Source: Ornithodoros turicata (lineage: Eukaryota > Arthropoda > Arachnida > Ixodida > Argasidae). From it: 64,000 bases of DNA. The stretch is from NCBI RefSeq assembly GCF_037126465.1, contig NW_026999481.1, positions 62,001 to 126,000 on the forward strand, read 5' to 3'. Below are positions 46,898 through 58,467 of this stretch, piece after piece. Both the position numbers and the translations under genes were made by a program. Numbering within the stretch: position 1 is the first letter of the stretch; every line of letters begins with the position of its first letter. A model generated the notes under the pieces. The model ran no database searches. It had not been told where the DNA came from and worked only from the letters and a program-made list of their open reading frames with translations.

Positions 46898-48860
46898 CCA
46901 CGCCGGTCGCAACCGCCGTGTAACATTCCGGAAACACAATAGACAAAGATTTCAGATCACACTGATGAATAGAAACAACTTCTACGAGCACAAAACAGCG
47001 CTGGAATGGTATGGCTTGTAGAAGCACCTCCAAAAAGGCTCGCTTGTAGAAGCTAGCCTTTATCAAATATCAAAAGCAGTTTTCATGACTTTTGAAATTT
47101 TAGATCGAAAACAAAAGGGGAACCCTTCGAAACAGGTAGGCAAATATTTCACAAATAATGAACCCCATGAACGAACGCAGCTCCTAATAACCCAATATAC
47201 ATTTCATTCGGCTCCTGCCTACTCAATGACGTATATAAATGCTTTCAAACATGATAACTCGCACGCCTCTCTCGACCACGCATACGCCACATGGCTACGT
47301 AGCCTTTTGCAGTCCGATCGCGGGAGGAGCTCTACGCTCTGGAGGGACGTGACGTGACGTTTCAGATTCCCAGCCAATAAACAAGCTCTATTATCAGCGG
47401 TGAGGCGGAGTGTTCTGTTTGCTTCTGGGGAACTACATTTTGCCATCCGCCGTTTCGAAATTAAGCGTCATGAAATCTCTCTCCAACATCTCCGTCTCGA
47501 CTAAGCAATACTTAGAGCCTAATGTTGACGCGAAAGTCAGTAGTTGGGCTGCTATCACATGACACGATTCGCACCCGGGTACCTCCCAATTACGACGTGA
47601 CATGGCCAGCACGCACTAACCACTGAGTCGCGCGAGCTGGTGACGCGATGCCGCGTGGTTCAATCCAAAGTACCCCAGCCCAGTCGTCTGAACCATTCGA
47701 AGGTGACCAAGACGACGACCATCGCTCACCTGAGATTCGGGAACTGTAGCGCCGTATATTCATTCGCGCTTGTGTGGTGCTGCGTGTAAGGAAACCTGTT
47801 GCGTGTGTGATACCTCAACTGAACGCAGAAAGCGACAACGGTGGTGGACAGCGGTACCAGCCTGTGATCTGCCTGCGACCTCACGCTAACGCTACAGGGT
47901 CCGCACTCCCTGATTCGTTTCACTGATTCGCGTTTTTCCAGTTTGAAGATGGAACCGTTTAGGGGTTGAATATAATATGATTAACAAACATCTAGTCAAC
48001 TTTCGCAAGTGAAGTAAAATTATTCGTGGAACCCTTCTTCATAATTGGTGAGGAAAGAGCCAGGTCAAAATGACGTCAAGTGAGATCACAGGGCGGAGCT
48101 AAGAAGCGACAGAGTGCATTGTATATATCATCCGCATGCAAGCGCATTTCGGATTTCGGCGATAGTAAGTACAACGAGCTGTCACTGCCTAAGCTTTCAC
48201 TAATTTAACGGAGAGAAATGCGCACCTTGTTTACGTATTTACTGCCCCTTTAAAGCAGCATGGAAAATGGGGAAGTTCACTCCTTGACCGCGTTCAAATA
48301 TCTCAAAACTGTCCTACCAAATATTTTTTGGCCTATGCGAACGTTTGATAACCCTCTATTGCGAAGCTCTCAGCTTATCTGTACAGGTCGCGTGACAAGT
48401 CAAGAGAAGGCGTCGCATGATCTAGCGAAGCACCTGCATCTTCTCACAGGATGGATGCCACTCAAAGGGGCACGCAGGTTCACATGAAGTGTGCGAGAGG
48501 ACCGCCTGTTGAGTTTCAAGTGACAATCATTATGCGAAGATACGCAGGCAAATCTGGAATTAAGTACATATCAGACATATAGCGAATATCTTACAGCATG
48601 CAGTTGACATCAGAAATGGTCAATAAATTGATATTTGAATGCTCCTTGCGCAGTGTGTTAAGGCAGGAAAGTAATGTGTCATCAACTTGAGCAATACTAG
48701 ATTGGCCAAAAACACCGAACGTGTCTCTCCAAACAACAAAATGTGTGGATGGCGTTTCTTATTGCGAGGCGAGTGAAGTAGCAACGCTGACTACATATTG
48801 TCAACATGATTCGTATATATGGCCGGAGTCCTAGTCTTCTGATTACATGCCCGTATATAT
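46898..48860. other. Unassigned except a SINE near 47560
   Basis: Other than the tRNA-like stretch, nothing recognised. A TGACGTCA occurs at 48071-48078. Confidence 0.4.
47545..47645 (-). repeat. tRNA-derived SINE head
   Basis: On the minus strand an A-box-like GACTCAGTGGTTAGTGCG (47612-47632) is followed about 40 bases later by a B-box-like GGGTGCGAATC (47565-47578). This spacing is that of a tRNA gene or SINE promoter. The acceptor-stem halves do not pair, so a SINE head is likelier than a tRNA. Extent uncertain. Confidence 0.45.
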
Positions 48861-50760
48861 CCATGATCGCTTGCTTTTGACGATCCTTACCAGCCGCATC
48901 TCGCCTTCTTGGGGTGTTTGTGATTTCGGGAGATCGTCGTTTGATTTACCGTTGTTTGTTTGTTAGTATGTATCTGTCACGTTCGTGGCGCTGTTCAAGC
49001 TTTGGTTTCTTTGCGAAAATTCGAACTTTATGGTATTAAGCTGTCCGAGTAGAAGTGACTTTCCCTGCTCGCTTAAGATAAATTGTGTCCTTTTCCTGCG
49101 CTTTCTTCACGCAGGGACAATGCAATTGAGTATTTATCATTATGCAATAATTATCTGATAGCAGAAATGGGCGTCTGTCAGTTTCTTAGCGTGTGCCTCG
49201 TTATTTTATTTTTTCTCTTATAGCCATGCAAGCAAAAGTGCATGTAATTTTCGCTGCTCTTTTCTTATTTTCTCTACTTTTCCGCTGAAGAAAGCCTCCT
49301 GGTAAAAGCTGAATAGTGTTCTATCAGTGGAAGTGGGGTTGTTTGTTTGATTTTGTTGGGAGTTCAAAAACCTTGAAGAAGTAAGCAGTGCTTAATTTTG
49401 CAGTCATGGGTTTTTGAGCAGAAATGCTGGTATCTGAGCACGGAGTAGAAATTCCTATATTTCTCTGCTCCCTAAGAAACTTTGTCCGTCGTTTTCCGAG
49501 CAAACCGCGTTTAGTTTACGCAAAATAGAAAAATGAAGTTGTGTACGCTCTATATGATTTTCTGTCGAAGGCTTAGGTCATTCCCCGATGAGCAGTATTT
49601 TGTATGTGATGTCGCATGTCTGGACTTATTCAGTAGTGTCTTGCAAATTTTACCCTTCGCTAATACCTTGTTGCTGTCATGTTGTGCTAGCCGCGTATAG
49701 CGATAAGCGGTGATTCTCGGATTATTCCTGAGCGGTTCGACTTAAGCCTTTCCTCTGCTCACTTAAGGAAATTTGCATCCCTGTCCTGTGCTTCCTTTAC
49801 GCAAGGGCAATGCGACTCTGTATGTGGCATTATGCAAGAATTATCAGGTGGCAGAAATGGGTGTCTTTTTCTCAGCTTATTAGCGTGCGCTACGGTTTCT
49901 TGCTGTTACAGCAAGTGGGGAACAAATGCCGTGTAATTTTTCGCGGTTCTTTTCTTCTTTCGCTGCTTTTACTCAGAATGTAGGTGAGGGGGAAAGTCAG
50001 CATCCAGGTAGAGCAGGAGAAGGCCGCTCGGCTGAGGAGAGTTCATGAGAATGGAATTTGTTTGTATGTATATGCATATGTCTGTATGTATGTTGTTTTG
50101 TATGTATGCGTTGTGTGTGTTTGTTGTGTGTGTAAGTATTTGCGCAGAAATGCTGGTATGTGAGCGTGGAGGAGAAATTACAGTATGGCACCTCTCTGAC
50201 TGTGTGTGCATGCTTTTTTCCTGGTTTGTGACGTCATAACGGCATGTTGGGGCTTGTTTAGCAGTGTTGCAATTGTACCCGCCGCTATTATCTTGTTATC
50301 TTGGGTTAGCCGCGTAGCGATGTGTGGTGACTCTGCGATTATTCCTGAGGTCTTAAGCCTTTTCCCTGCTCGCTTCAAGGAATTTGTGTGCCCTTGTCCT
50401 GTGCTTTCTTTGCGACAATGCGGCTGTGCATGTAGCATTATGCAAGAATTATCTGATACCAGAAATGGGTGTTTTTTTCTTAGTTTATAGCATATGCTTC
50501 ACTTTTTTTAAGTCAAGCACAAGTGCGCGCAATTTTTGCTGCTCTTTCCTCAAATCACTGCTTTTGCGCAGAAGAAAGTCGCATGGTACAGCTGAGAAGT
50601 GGGTTTCTCTGCTTGTTTGTTAGATGTTGTTAGGACCTCGGTATGTTGAAGTAGTACGCTGTTATAGGTATTTGTGCAGAAACGCTTGCATCTGAGCGCA
50701 GGATAGGAATTCCTTAAGCACGGCACCCTCAGTGTAAATTATTGTGGATGTGAGTCTGCT
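48861..50760. repeat. Diverged tandem repeat A, three units of about 600-700 bp
   Basis: Shared landmarks in order: TCCCTGCTCGCTTAAG, TGTCCT..CTGYGCTTTCTT, CAATGCRRCT, ATTATGCAAGAATTATCTGAT, CAGAAATGGGYGT, then GCAGAAATGCTGGTATSTGAGC. Unit starts are near 49060, 49755 and 50355. No coding frame is conserved. A GT-rich microsatellite (about 50062-50140) interrupts unit 2. Confidence 0.75.
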
Positions 50761-51199
50761 TCACTGCATGACAGGGCTGAAATTGGAAGAGAAAAAATTG
50801 GAATGCTTCATTAATGGCGATCCAAGTAATAGGGCAATTATAGTTTCCATAAAAAGTACAATTTTAATAGGCTCCTAAAATTAGCTTTGTAGTAGCTTTT
50901 CTAAACTGCAATGCAATAATCATTAATATAATATAGGAATGCCATCATGTTCCCGTAAAGGCGTTTTGTCTAGTCTTCCGTCGAGCGCGAAACTTTGCCC
51001 CCGGCGTTCGCGACTTTTTGCTCGCAGGTGTAGCCTCAGACAACGAATGTATGAGCATAGAAAGGGTCATGTATTACATGAGCCTGGTAATGATGTTGAG
51101 TGGTCTCACTTATTATTTTAAAAGAGCAGTGGTAGTTTACTGGTGATATGATTCTAATGACCATGATGAGCCTCTGGGGTGAAAATCGCTAATATGCAT

Positions 51200-54100
51200 G
51201 GTGCTTTTTTGTTGAATTTTATTGTAAAAATGGACGTCATTAAGAATCGGACAAAGGAAATACTCTTGCGATTCAATAATTAATAGGAGTCTTTGCCGCT
51301 GTCTTCTTCAGACAGGATGTGATGACGTCACGCAGTCTGTAGCAATGCGTTGACCGTTACTGGAAAAAAGTGTAGCAATAGAAAAATGGTGCGTATTGCC
51401 CTGGACAGATTTATGATGAGCACTGTTTTTGAATAAGAGGAGTGCGTGTGCTTAGAAATAGTTTGATACTGGTTTTCTTCTTTATTCAAGTGTTTCTTTC
51501 CGCTTTTTTCCACCTTGTTGTCTGACAAACATGCGCTGACATGCCTGGGCCTGTTCTAACATGCTTTCCTTCTACATGTAGTTTTTCCTTTTTGAAAAGA
51601 GTCATTCTTGACGATGTCGATAGTGCTGCCCTGAATGGGAATAGTGCTATTCTTAATGCTTTTGCGATTCATTTAGTTCAAAGAGTAACCGTGAGGGGGA
51701 CAGGTGTGTGACTTTATTCAGGAGGAACAAAGCATCATTATTCAGTTAGCTGCCTGGCTGTCGGATGGGATGGACATGTCTTGCTGAACCACTATTCTAT
51801 TTTTCCTGTACAGTAAGACTTTGGGAATGAAATGCTTAATTCCTACAATCTCCTCTCATGTATGGTGCTCTTCTGCAATAGTTCCCTATGCAATCATTAT
51901 AGTAGAATAAAGGAAATAATATTGGGATACTGATTCAATAAATAACAGGTCCTCTGTCTAGAGCGTACGCGTCCTTGAGCCACGCACCTGCATGATGACG
52001 TCATACCGCAACACTATTGTTTCACGTTGACCTTGTCTAGAGGAGCATTAGTGGATAAAAACAGTGTAGCCCTGAGACAATAGGATGACGTCACGACCAA
52101 TCCTGCAGGCAGTGTTGCCAAGTTGGAGGATTTCCCTCCAAATCTCGAGGGTTTGTGCCGGAGCCTAGCGGGAAGAACTTCGATTTGGAGGGAGGAGGGA
52201 AATCTGGAGGTTTTTGTTTCACTTCGGAGGGATTTCAGAGGAATTTCGACTTTCGTTATGTACCCATAAAATTTTTGCTAATACGACCCCAAAACAGGAT
52301 CAACGAATGTCAGACGACAAACTGCAGAAGTTTCAGAACGCCTGATGTTTTAGAAAATAGCGTGTTGCACACCTTATGCGGCTGACTCGGGGGTTTTCTC
52401 GTGCTTCGTGTGCTGGCCTCTGCTCCGGCCAAGCGTCCGCTCCCCCGTGACGGCGGACGAGTGTTGGTTTTTGCATGCTCTGTGAAGCTCTTTGGATTTT
52501 TCGCGAGTCTGTTTACTTCTGGGGCACAATATCCCTCCTCACAATAATGGGGAAGCCTTCCAATCCAGAGAAGAAGTCACCATACCGACAGAAGTTCTCG
52601 AAGGAGTGGCTTAAACTTTATGAATTCAAAGACTGGCTTGAAGAGGTATCCCAAAGCATAGCATTGCAAAGCAATGCATTCTGACAGACTTCTAGACTCG
52701 ATCCCCACTCTTTATTTTTATTTTCTCACTACTCTCCCCTCAACTCGAGTTTGGGCGTTACTCGGTAAAGGTAAACCTGTGATATCTTGTTCCGCGCAAG
52801 TGAATATATCAGCATATCATCAATATCTAATTGTTTCACTGAAAATACACGATATTTTTAGAAACGGAGGTTTTTGTCCAGATTCTAGAGGGTTTTGGGG
52901 TTGACTTGGAGGGAGCGCCGAAAAAAAGTTGGCAACACTGCCTGCAGGGAGCGCAAGGATTCACTTCTCTCTTGGACACTGACGAGTGTGGACACGCTAA
53001 TTCTGCTCCTGGCAATTGTGTTGGCCGTCAGTGGAAGAGCGTAGCTTCGGTGGGGTTCTGTCTGCCTCTGTTGGGGTGCGGATGTGTGGTTCGTCACTGG
53101 CGAATGGTGTTCGACGATGCAGGTGGATTTTGTGACGAAACAGGATTTACAATGAGGGAATGCTGTGAACGTGAAAAATGATGGTGAGTGTCTTTTTCAC
53201 TCTGTTCAAGTGTCTGTGTTTGTTTTCCTCCATTGCCCAGCAGTCGTACGATTTGTCCTGACGTGTCCTGACATGCATGCTTTCCTTAGTTGACGCTTCG
53301 TATTTTCTTTTTTTGACAAGGAACATTCTTGTCTTGACGATGTCGATAGTGCTGCCCTGAATGGGAATAGCGCTATTCTTAATAATTCTATGGTTAAATT
53401 AGTTCAGAAATCAACCGCAACAGGGACAGATGCATGACTTTATAGAGGAGAAAAAGCATTGAGATTCAATTCCGTGCCTGGCTGTCGGATGGAGTAGACG
53501 CATCGTTCTGCACTCCTTGTTACCCGTACTCTGTGTTGATTTGTTGAGTGCCTAGTCCTCTTATTAGCCATTGATGGAGTTACGTGTTAGGATATTTTGT
53601 TCTGTTGCAAGTCTCATTTAGTAAGACTTTGGAATTCCTACGATCAGCTTTCATACATGGTGCTCTTCTGCAATAGTTTCCTATGAAATCGTTATAGAAG
53701 AATAAAGGAAATAATATTGGGATAGTGATTCAATAAATAATAGGTCCCCTGTCTAGAGCATAAGCGTCCTTGAGCCATGCAGGTGCATGATGACGTCATA
53801 CCGCGGCTTCATTGCAGATTGACCTTGTCCAAAGGAGCATTAGTGGGAAAAAACGGTGTAGCCTTGGGACAATGGGATGACGTCACGACCAATGAGCAAC
53901 GCAACAAGAGGGCGCAGGAATGCTCTTCTCTTTTAGCCTCTCGCAGGTGGTCGCCGCAGAGGGCCCTAAGAGCGCGCGCGCATGCGTAACGGACGCGGCT
54001 TGTCGCCCCAGTCAGTTGCTCGCTGGCTGTCGCGGAGAGCAGACGTGCACTCGGTTGCTCTGCAGTGCCCGCGCTCGCTCAGTTTCTGCCTGCCTCTCGG

Positions 54101-54480
54101 ATGGAGCAGTCGCATCGGTCTGCGCTCCTGTTGTGGTGGGTTGATTTGTTGTGTAACTAATTATTTTGCCAACTTTGTCCCCGCTTTGTTTGCGATTTTC
54201 ATGCCGGTGCACGTCGGGTGCTGGTTGCTGCTGTCCGGGCATCCCTGCCATTTTCTATCTTCTTCTGCCTTGGGAAGGGGAGTAGCGCTGGCGTGATTCT
54301 TAATAATTTTGTCGTAGATTAGTTGAGAAAGTAACCGCTAGGGGGTGCAGATGCGGGTCTTTATATAGGAGAAAAAAAACATTACGAGTCAGTTCTCTGC
54401 CTGGCTGTCGGATGGAGCAGTCGCATCGTTCTGCGCTCCTGTAGTGGTGGGCTCATTTGTTGTGTAACTAATTCTTTTTC
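51200..54480. repeat. Diverged tandem repeat B, about four units, with TGACGTCA sites
   Basis: Shared landmarks: AAGGAAATAMTMTTG..GATTCAATAA, GATGACGTCA, GTTGACCTTGTC, GGAGCATTAGTGG, GTGTAGCC, GACGATGTCGATAGTGCTG, CCTGAATGGGAATAG and CTGCCTGGCTGTCGGATGGA. Units are near 51240, 51540-52101, 53270-53890 and 54290-54480. Spacing is about 670-960 bp once the inserted hAT is removed. No gene recognised, although 53900-54300 is GC-rich. Confidence 0.72.
52110..52940. mobile_element. Non-autonomous hAT, 831 bp, with 8-bp TSD
   Basis: Ends CAGTGTTGCCAA and its inverse TTGGCAACACTG, flanked on both sides by CCTGCAGG (52102-52109, 52941-52948), a perfect 8-bp duplication. The arms are rich in GGAGGGA/TCCCTCC. 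No transposase frame. Inserted within repeat B unit 2. Confidence 0.88.
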
Positions 54481-54789
54481 TTGTTAGCTATCGATGGTTA
54501 GCATACCCTTGCTTTCCCAGCCTCTGTATTACGAGTGTTTTTCTCCTCGCATGTCCAGAGCTGCCATGCCATGCCATGCCCAGACATGCCATGATGACGT
54601 CACAGCTGACGTCACAGGATGTCCGGAACTGGTGGCCATAGCTGCGATGCTTTCCAACCTGCCTCTGTGCTCCGTCGCCCGGCGATGGTCAGCGACCGTT
54701 CCGGACCGCTTTCTCCGAGATGGCATCGTTTATCTCCACTCTATCTCTATCTTTTTATTTTATTTTCTACCTATTTTTTTATTTTTTAT

Positions 54790-54953
54790 CAGCTCAACTA
54801 GCCCACAACTCACAGCTGGACACGTCTCAGATGCTCCCCAATTAGTGAAATGACTCCCTGAATGATCCTAATTACTGTGGGGGGTCCCAAATTGCTCTAA
54901 TTGCTCATTAATGGCGTCCAGGCCAATGTGTGAGTTGTGGGCCAGTTGAGCTG
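54790..54953. mobile_element. 164-bp TIR element
   Basis: 24-base inverted repeats starting CAGCTCAACTRGCCCACAAC (54790-54813 and 54930-54953) with one mismatch. The inside contains AATTGCTCTAATTGCTCATTAA. No clear target duplication. Confidence 0.65.
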
Positions 54954-55059
54954 ACTATATACTACTCGAACAATAGATTGTTGCAAACGTTTTAGATTCA
55001 CGTCTCGTGAGTAGCTGAGCTTGTTTCTCCACGAGGTCTTCAATTCCATTTGCTTCAAA

Positions 55060-56226
55060 GACGGAGGTCAGACGTCCCACCTATACAGCCAAGCCTGAAC
55101 CTCAAAATTGTTCCATAGATGCGTCAATTGTTGCTATTTTGCTTCCGTCTTGTCGCCGGTGCTACGCTTATTCTTGATGGCTTCGTGATATGGCACAATA
55201 CCAGAGAAACCAAGCCGATCTACGGTGATTTCTTAAATTACCATCACTACGCCACTCATGCGCCACCTCGCATTTCTTTGTTCATCGTCGTCTTGAAACG
55301 TACACGAACATGTCATCCAAACTCACGTGCATAATACTCCTCCACTCCACTCCATCAAAGGTGGTTACATGCAGGAAAGCTTCAGCCCATATTCTGCTTT
55401 ACTCTGTTGGCACTTTTTCAAAGTATTTTGAATGATCCTTGTATTCATGCAATCGCAACTGGAGACACGAAGCAGCAGCACAACGTAACCTTCACTGAAA
55501 ACGTTGACTATCGAATATATCATGTTCTCAGAAGCAAGATGCATAAATGTCCCAGTAGATACTACATTCCTTATCAACCAGAGGCACCTAAACAGATCTG
55601 TCTCACCTTTCGCTCATCATCCGTCCAGTAACACGCCCTGAATACAAGCGTAGCGGCCACAATGACATTTCATGGCGTTCTGCGGCCGCTAACGCCGGTG
55701 ACACCGCGTAGACTGGAAGCGGCGGCGACAGGGGCGGGTTTGGAAATATGCCACTGAGGATCCCAAATAGGTCTGATCCTCCATAGGCCACAATATGCGA
55801 TGTAGCATGAACCCCTTTTCAACAATCGTTCAAATTAGTTACCGAAAACGTGCGAGCCTATACAGTTTGAGCATGAGCGCCAATTTTGGAATTTCAGTAT
55901 TGGGCTGCCCTGCTCAGTAGCTGAGTCGCTAACGTGTTGCCTGGCTGAGCTCAAGGTCGGGTTCAAACCCAGCCGCGCGGGGCAGGAATGTGGGGGAGGG
56001 AACGTTGCCTATAGCACCATGTGTCGGAGATTCCGAAGGAACCCCGGGTAGTCGAAATTATCCACAGTCCTACCCTGTGGCACGCCCAACATCTCAGACG
56101 TGTCAGACGGAGGTCAGACGTCCCGCCTATATAGCCCAGCCTGAACCTCAAAATTGTTCCATAGATGCGTCAATTGCTGCTATTTTGCTTCCGTCTCGTC
56201 GCCGGTGCTACGCTTATCCTTGATGG
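55060..56226 (+). repeat. 121-bp direct duplication 55060-55180 / 56106-56226
   Basis: The two copies differ at only a handful of bases. Each runs from GACGGAGGTCAGACGTCCC to CTTGATGG, and similarity stops abruptly at both ends. Each contains an ATG (55119, 56165) opening the same hydrophobic start, MRQLLLFCFRLVAGATLILDG, before the frames diverge. This could be a duplicated first exon with a signal-like peptide or a repeat that happens to be open. No consensus donor follows. Confidence 0.6.
55905..56100 (+). repeat. tRNA-derived SINE
   Basis: A-box-like TAGCTGAGTCGCTAACG and B box GGGTTCAAACCC (55965-55976) at tRNA-like spacing. A body follows containing GGAACCCCGGGTAGTCGAAATT and a GTGGCACGCC phrase, seen in arthropod SINEs. 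It ends by the second copy of the 121-bp duplication. Confidence 0.6.
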
Positions 56227-58224
56227 GTTCTCGTGTCAGCGTATTATAGGCCGGCAAAACCCACATATTGCCCCATTGTTGTCTCTACTAGGCTGTGCTT
56301 ATTACTTGCTGTGCCTTGTATACTTACATAAATACGTCTCCTCATTCGTTGCGTTCCTGAGCACCTTCCTGAAAACTAGTACTGTTTAGTTTCGATGGAA
56401 CCATTTTGATTACCATAAACTGACTTTCGCACTGACGATCGCAGCACACAGCTGAACATATAAACAGAACGATAGCTTTGGTGAAAACCAAGGTAGTAGA
56501 CACGTTGAACAATGGGCAACTGTTTATGCTAAAAACACATTCTCTTGCATTCGGCGTGCAATGAATTTTCATGCAAGGGGTCAGCGACCTAGGAGAGGCA
56601 ACTTGTGTCGTGTGCTATTCCCTCGACACCCACCTCGTGAATACGAAGACCATGTCGGACTCGTTGCTCCCAGGGTATTCAACAATTTTTGTTTTAAGTG
56701 TCTCATGGGCTACATATGGGTCAATTGACTGAACCTGTCTACCAGGAAGTTCCTGGAGGTGGGTCCTGTCCTGTTCCTCATTCATCTGGAAATACAGACG
56801 GTTAACAAAGTCATTCATGTGTCCCTAGGTCATAAATTCTGGGGCTTTCTATGACAGTAATTATCATCATCAGTGCCGCCACTGTGGTCGCACCGTGACT
56901 TAGGCTAAAATTTTTGAATGCGACTGTCCTTCCAATGCTTTCGTTCCTTTCCATAAGAGCCCACAAAGGTACTGTCGTCAGACGGCCGCCTTCTTTACCT
57001 AGTTATAGTGTGGAACTCTGCTTCTGTTTTCCTGACGAAATGAATCTTGAGTGCTTGCAGCAGCGCGTCTGATTGCGAGAGTACAGATCATATCTTTACT
57101 AACCGCGTCCTAAAGACAAGCTATCGTCCAATATTTTGAACCTAAAAATGTTTTTGAGTTGCGCTACATACGTTTGAGAATGGTCAACTGCAAGAAATCC
57201 CAGTGCTGAATGAAGCACGCGTAGAATTGCTGATTGTGTTTTCGATGACTTTGACACGTGTTAACATTGACGTTGTAAGGATACAGTATGCTGTCAAATT
57301 TAGCATCATGAACACTAATACATCACAATAGATGAAGCAGTGGTCCTGCTTGAGCCAATAAGGAGCTACAAGACCCTGCTGTAAAACAAGAAAACCGACA
57401 GCGTGTCGACGGAAGGCGAGACTTCAAACGAAATGTCATCAGCAACCTTTGTAAATGCGGCCCTTTAGTGTCTGCGAAGGGAAGACAAAAAGGGAAGGAT
57501 AGTCTGAAACTGGGTGGAAGATTCTCTGTCGGAGCGAAAGACAGGTCGGAAACGAATATAGCGTTCCAAAGTTCGTGCCTTATTTATGCCCATTAATGAT
57601 GTACTGAACTCGAAACACGGAATACCGCGATATCAACATCCCTTGGAAACATGTTCCAATAATTTGTTGCTGCTGTGAAATTGCCTTGCCCTCAACCTGG
57701 TTTCATGCCAGCACCTTGGCTCACTATATTCCCTCTCTAGGAATAGGCCCACTGATGCTAATGCATGTCTGGAAGCAGAGTATAAGGTCGTACCACATAG
57801 GTGTCGTAAACTTTCATCTTCAGCTTGATCTTATTTTCTGCAAAGGCTGCATTCATCTGGAACATAAGAAGAGAGATAGACAGTGTTCGTTAATTCGTAT
57901 GTTATGCACTGTTTTTGCCATACCTTGTTGGATTTTTGTCATACGCGTCGAACTTGTGATTTTTAGATTACATAGCGGTACAAATTAAAGAAAATAATCA
58001 ACTTCGTCCAAGAATAAGTTCCAACAACATCGTATAGTGTGGCTAATGGCGAGTTCCATTGAGAGCGAAAATCAATTTACTACCGCATTGGGTGGGGTTT
58101 AAGCAGTGTTGTACAGCTTGGGACAAGAGTTCACGGAACAGCACAGTGCCGCATCTCTACATTGCAGTGACATCCAAGCACGAAAACAAGGGCAGACATA
58201 CATACTGATACATGAATAGAATAG
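56227..58224. other. No recognised gene
   Basis: Short frames only (for example 57686-57988 plus). No motif, TIR or tandem repeat that I can support. Confidence 0.4.
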
Positions 58225-58467
58225 TCAGTCACCCGTTTTTGACTGGGATTGTGGTGGGTTCGAGTACCGCCTACTGCTCTGTCTGAGGTTTTCCCGGGGT
58301 TTTCCGGAGACTTTCATGACGAATGTCGGCCAAGTTCCCCCTGAAGTCGGCCCACGACGCATACAAACTCCGCTGCCCCCAACTTCTTTATGCTGTCTCA
58401 GGTTCACCTGTCCACATCTGTACGCCGCTCATAGCCACAGTTGCATCGCGGCGCTCATACGGAATAG
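58225..58467 (+). repeat. Ruka-like tick SINE
   Basis: The B-box-like GTGGGTTCGAGTACCGCC is followed by GAGGTTTTCCCGGGGTTTTC, GACGAATGTCGGCCAAGTTC, CCCCCTGAAGTCGGCCCA and GTACGCCGCTCATAGCC. I recognise this body from tick SINEs of the Ruka type, from memory. Moderately diverged; no poly-A tail noted. Confidence 0.65.

Larger units (their letters stand above)
50229..54614. promoter_or_regulatory. Cluster of eight palindromic TGACGTCA (CRE-like) sites
   Basis: Exact TGACGTCA at 50229, 51323, 51996, 52086, 53791, 53878, 54595 and 54607 (first bases). Six or more ride on repeat B units; two are only 12 bp apart. The octamer is the CREB/ATF consensus, and chance predicts about one per 65 kb. Binding is not shown. 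Confidence 0.6.

Noticed and set aside
46518..47066. 182-residue minus open frame
   Set aside because: It runs across the LTR boundary of the second short LTR element into flanking DNA, so it is not one coding unit.
47560..47640. A functional tRNA gene
   Set aside because: Promoter boxes are present but the stems do not pair; a SINE head fits better.
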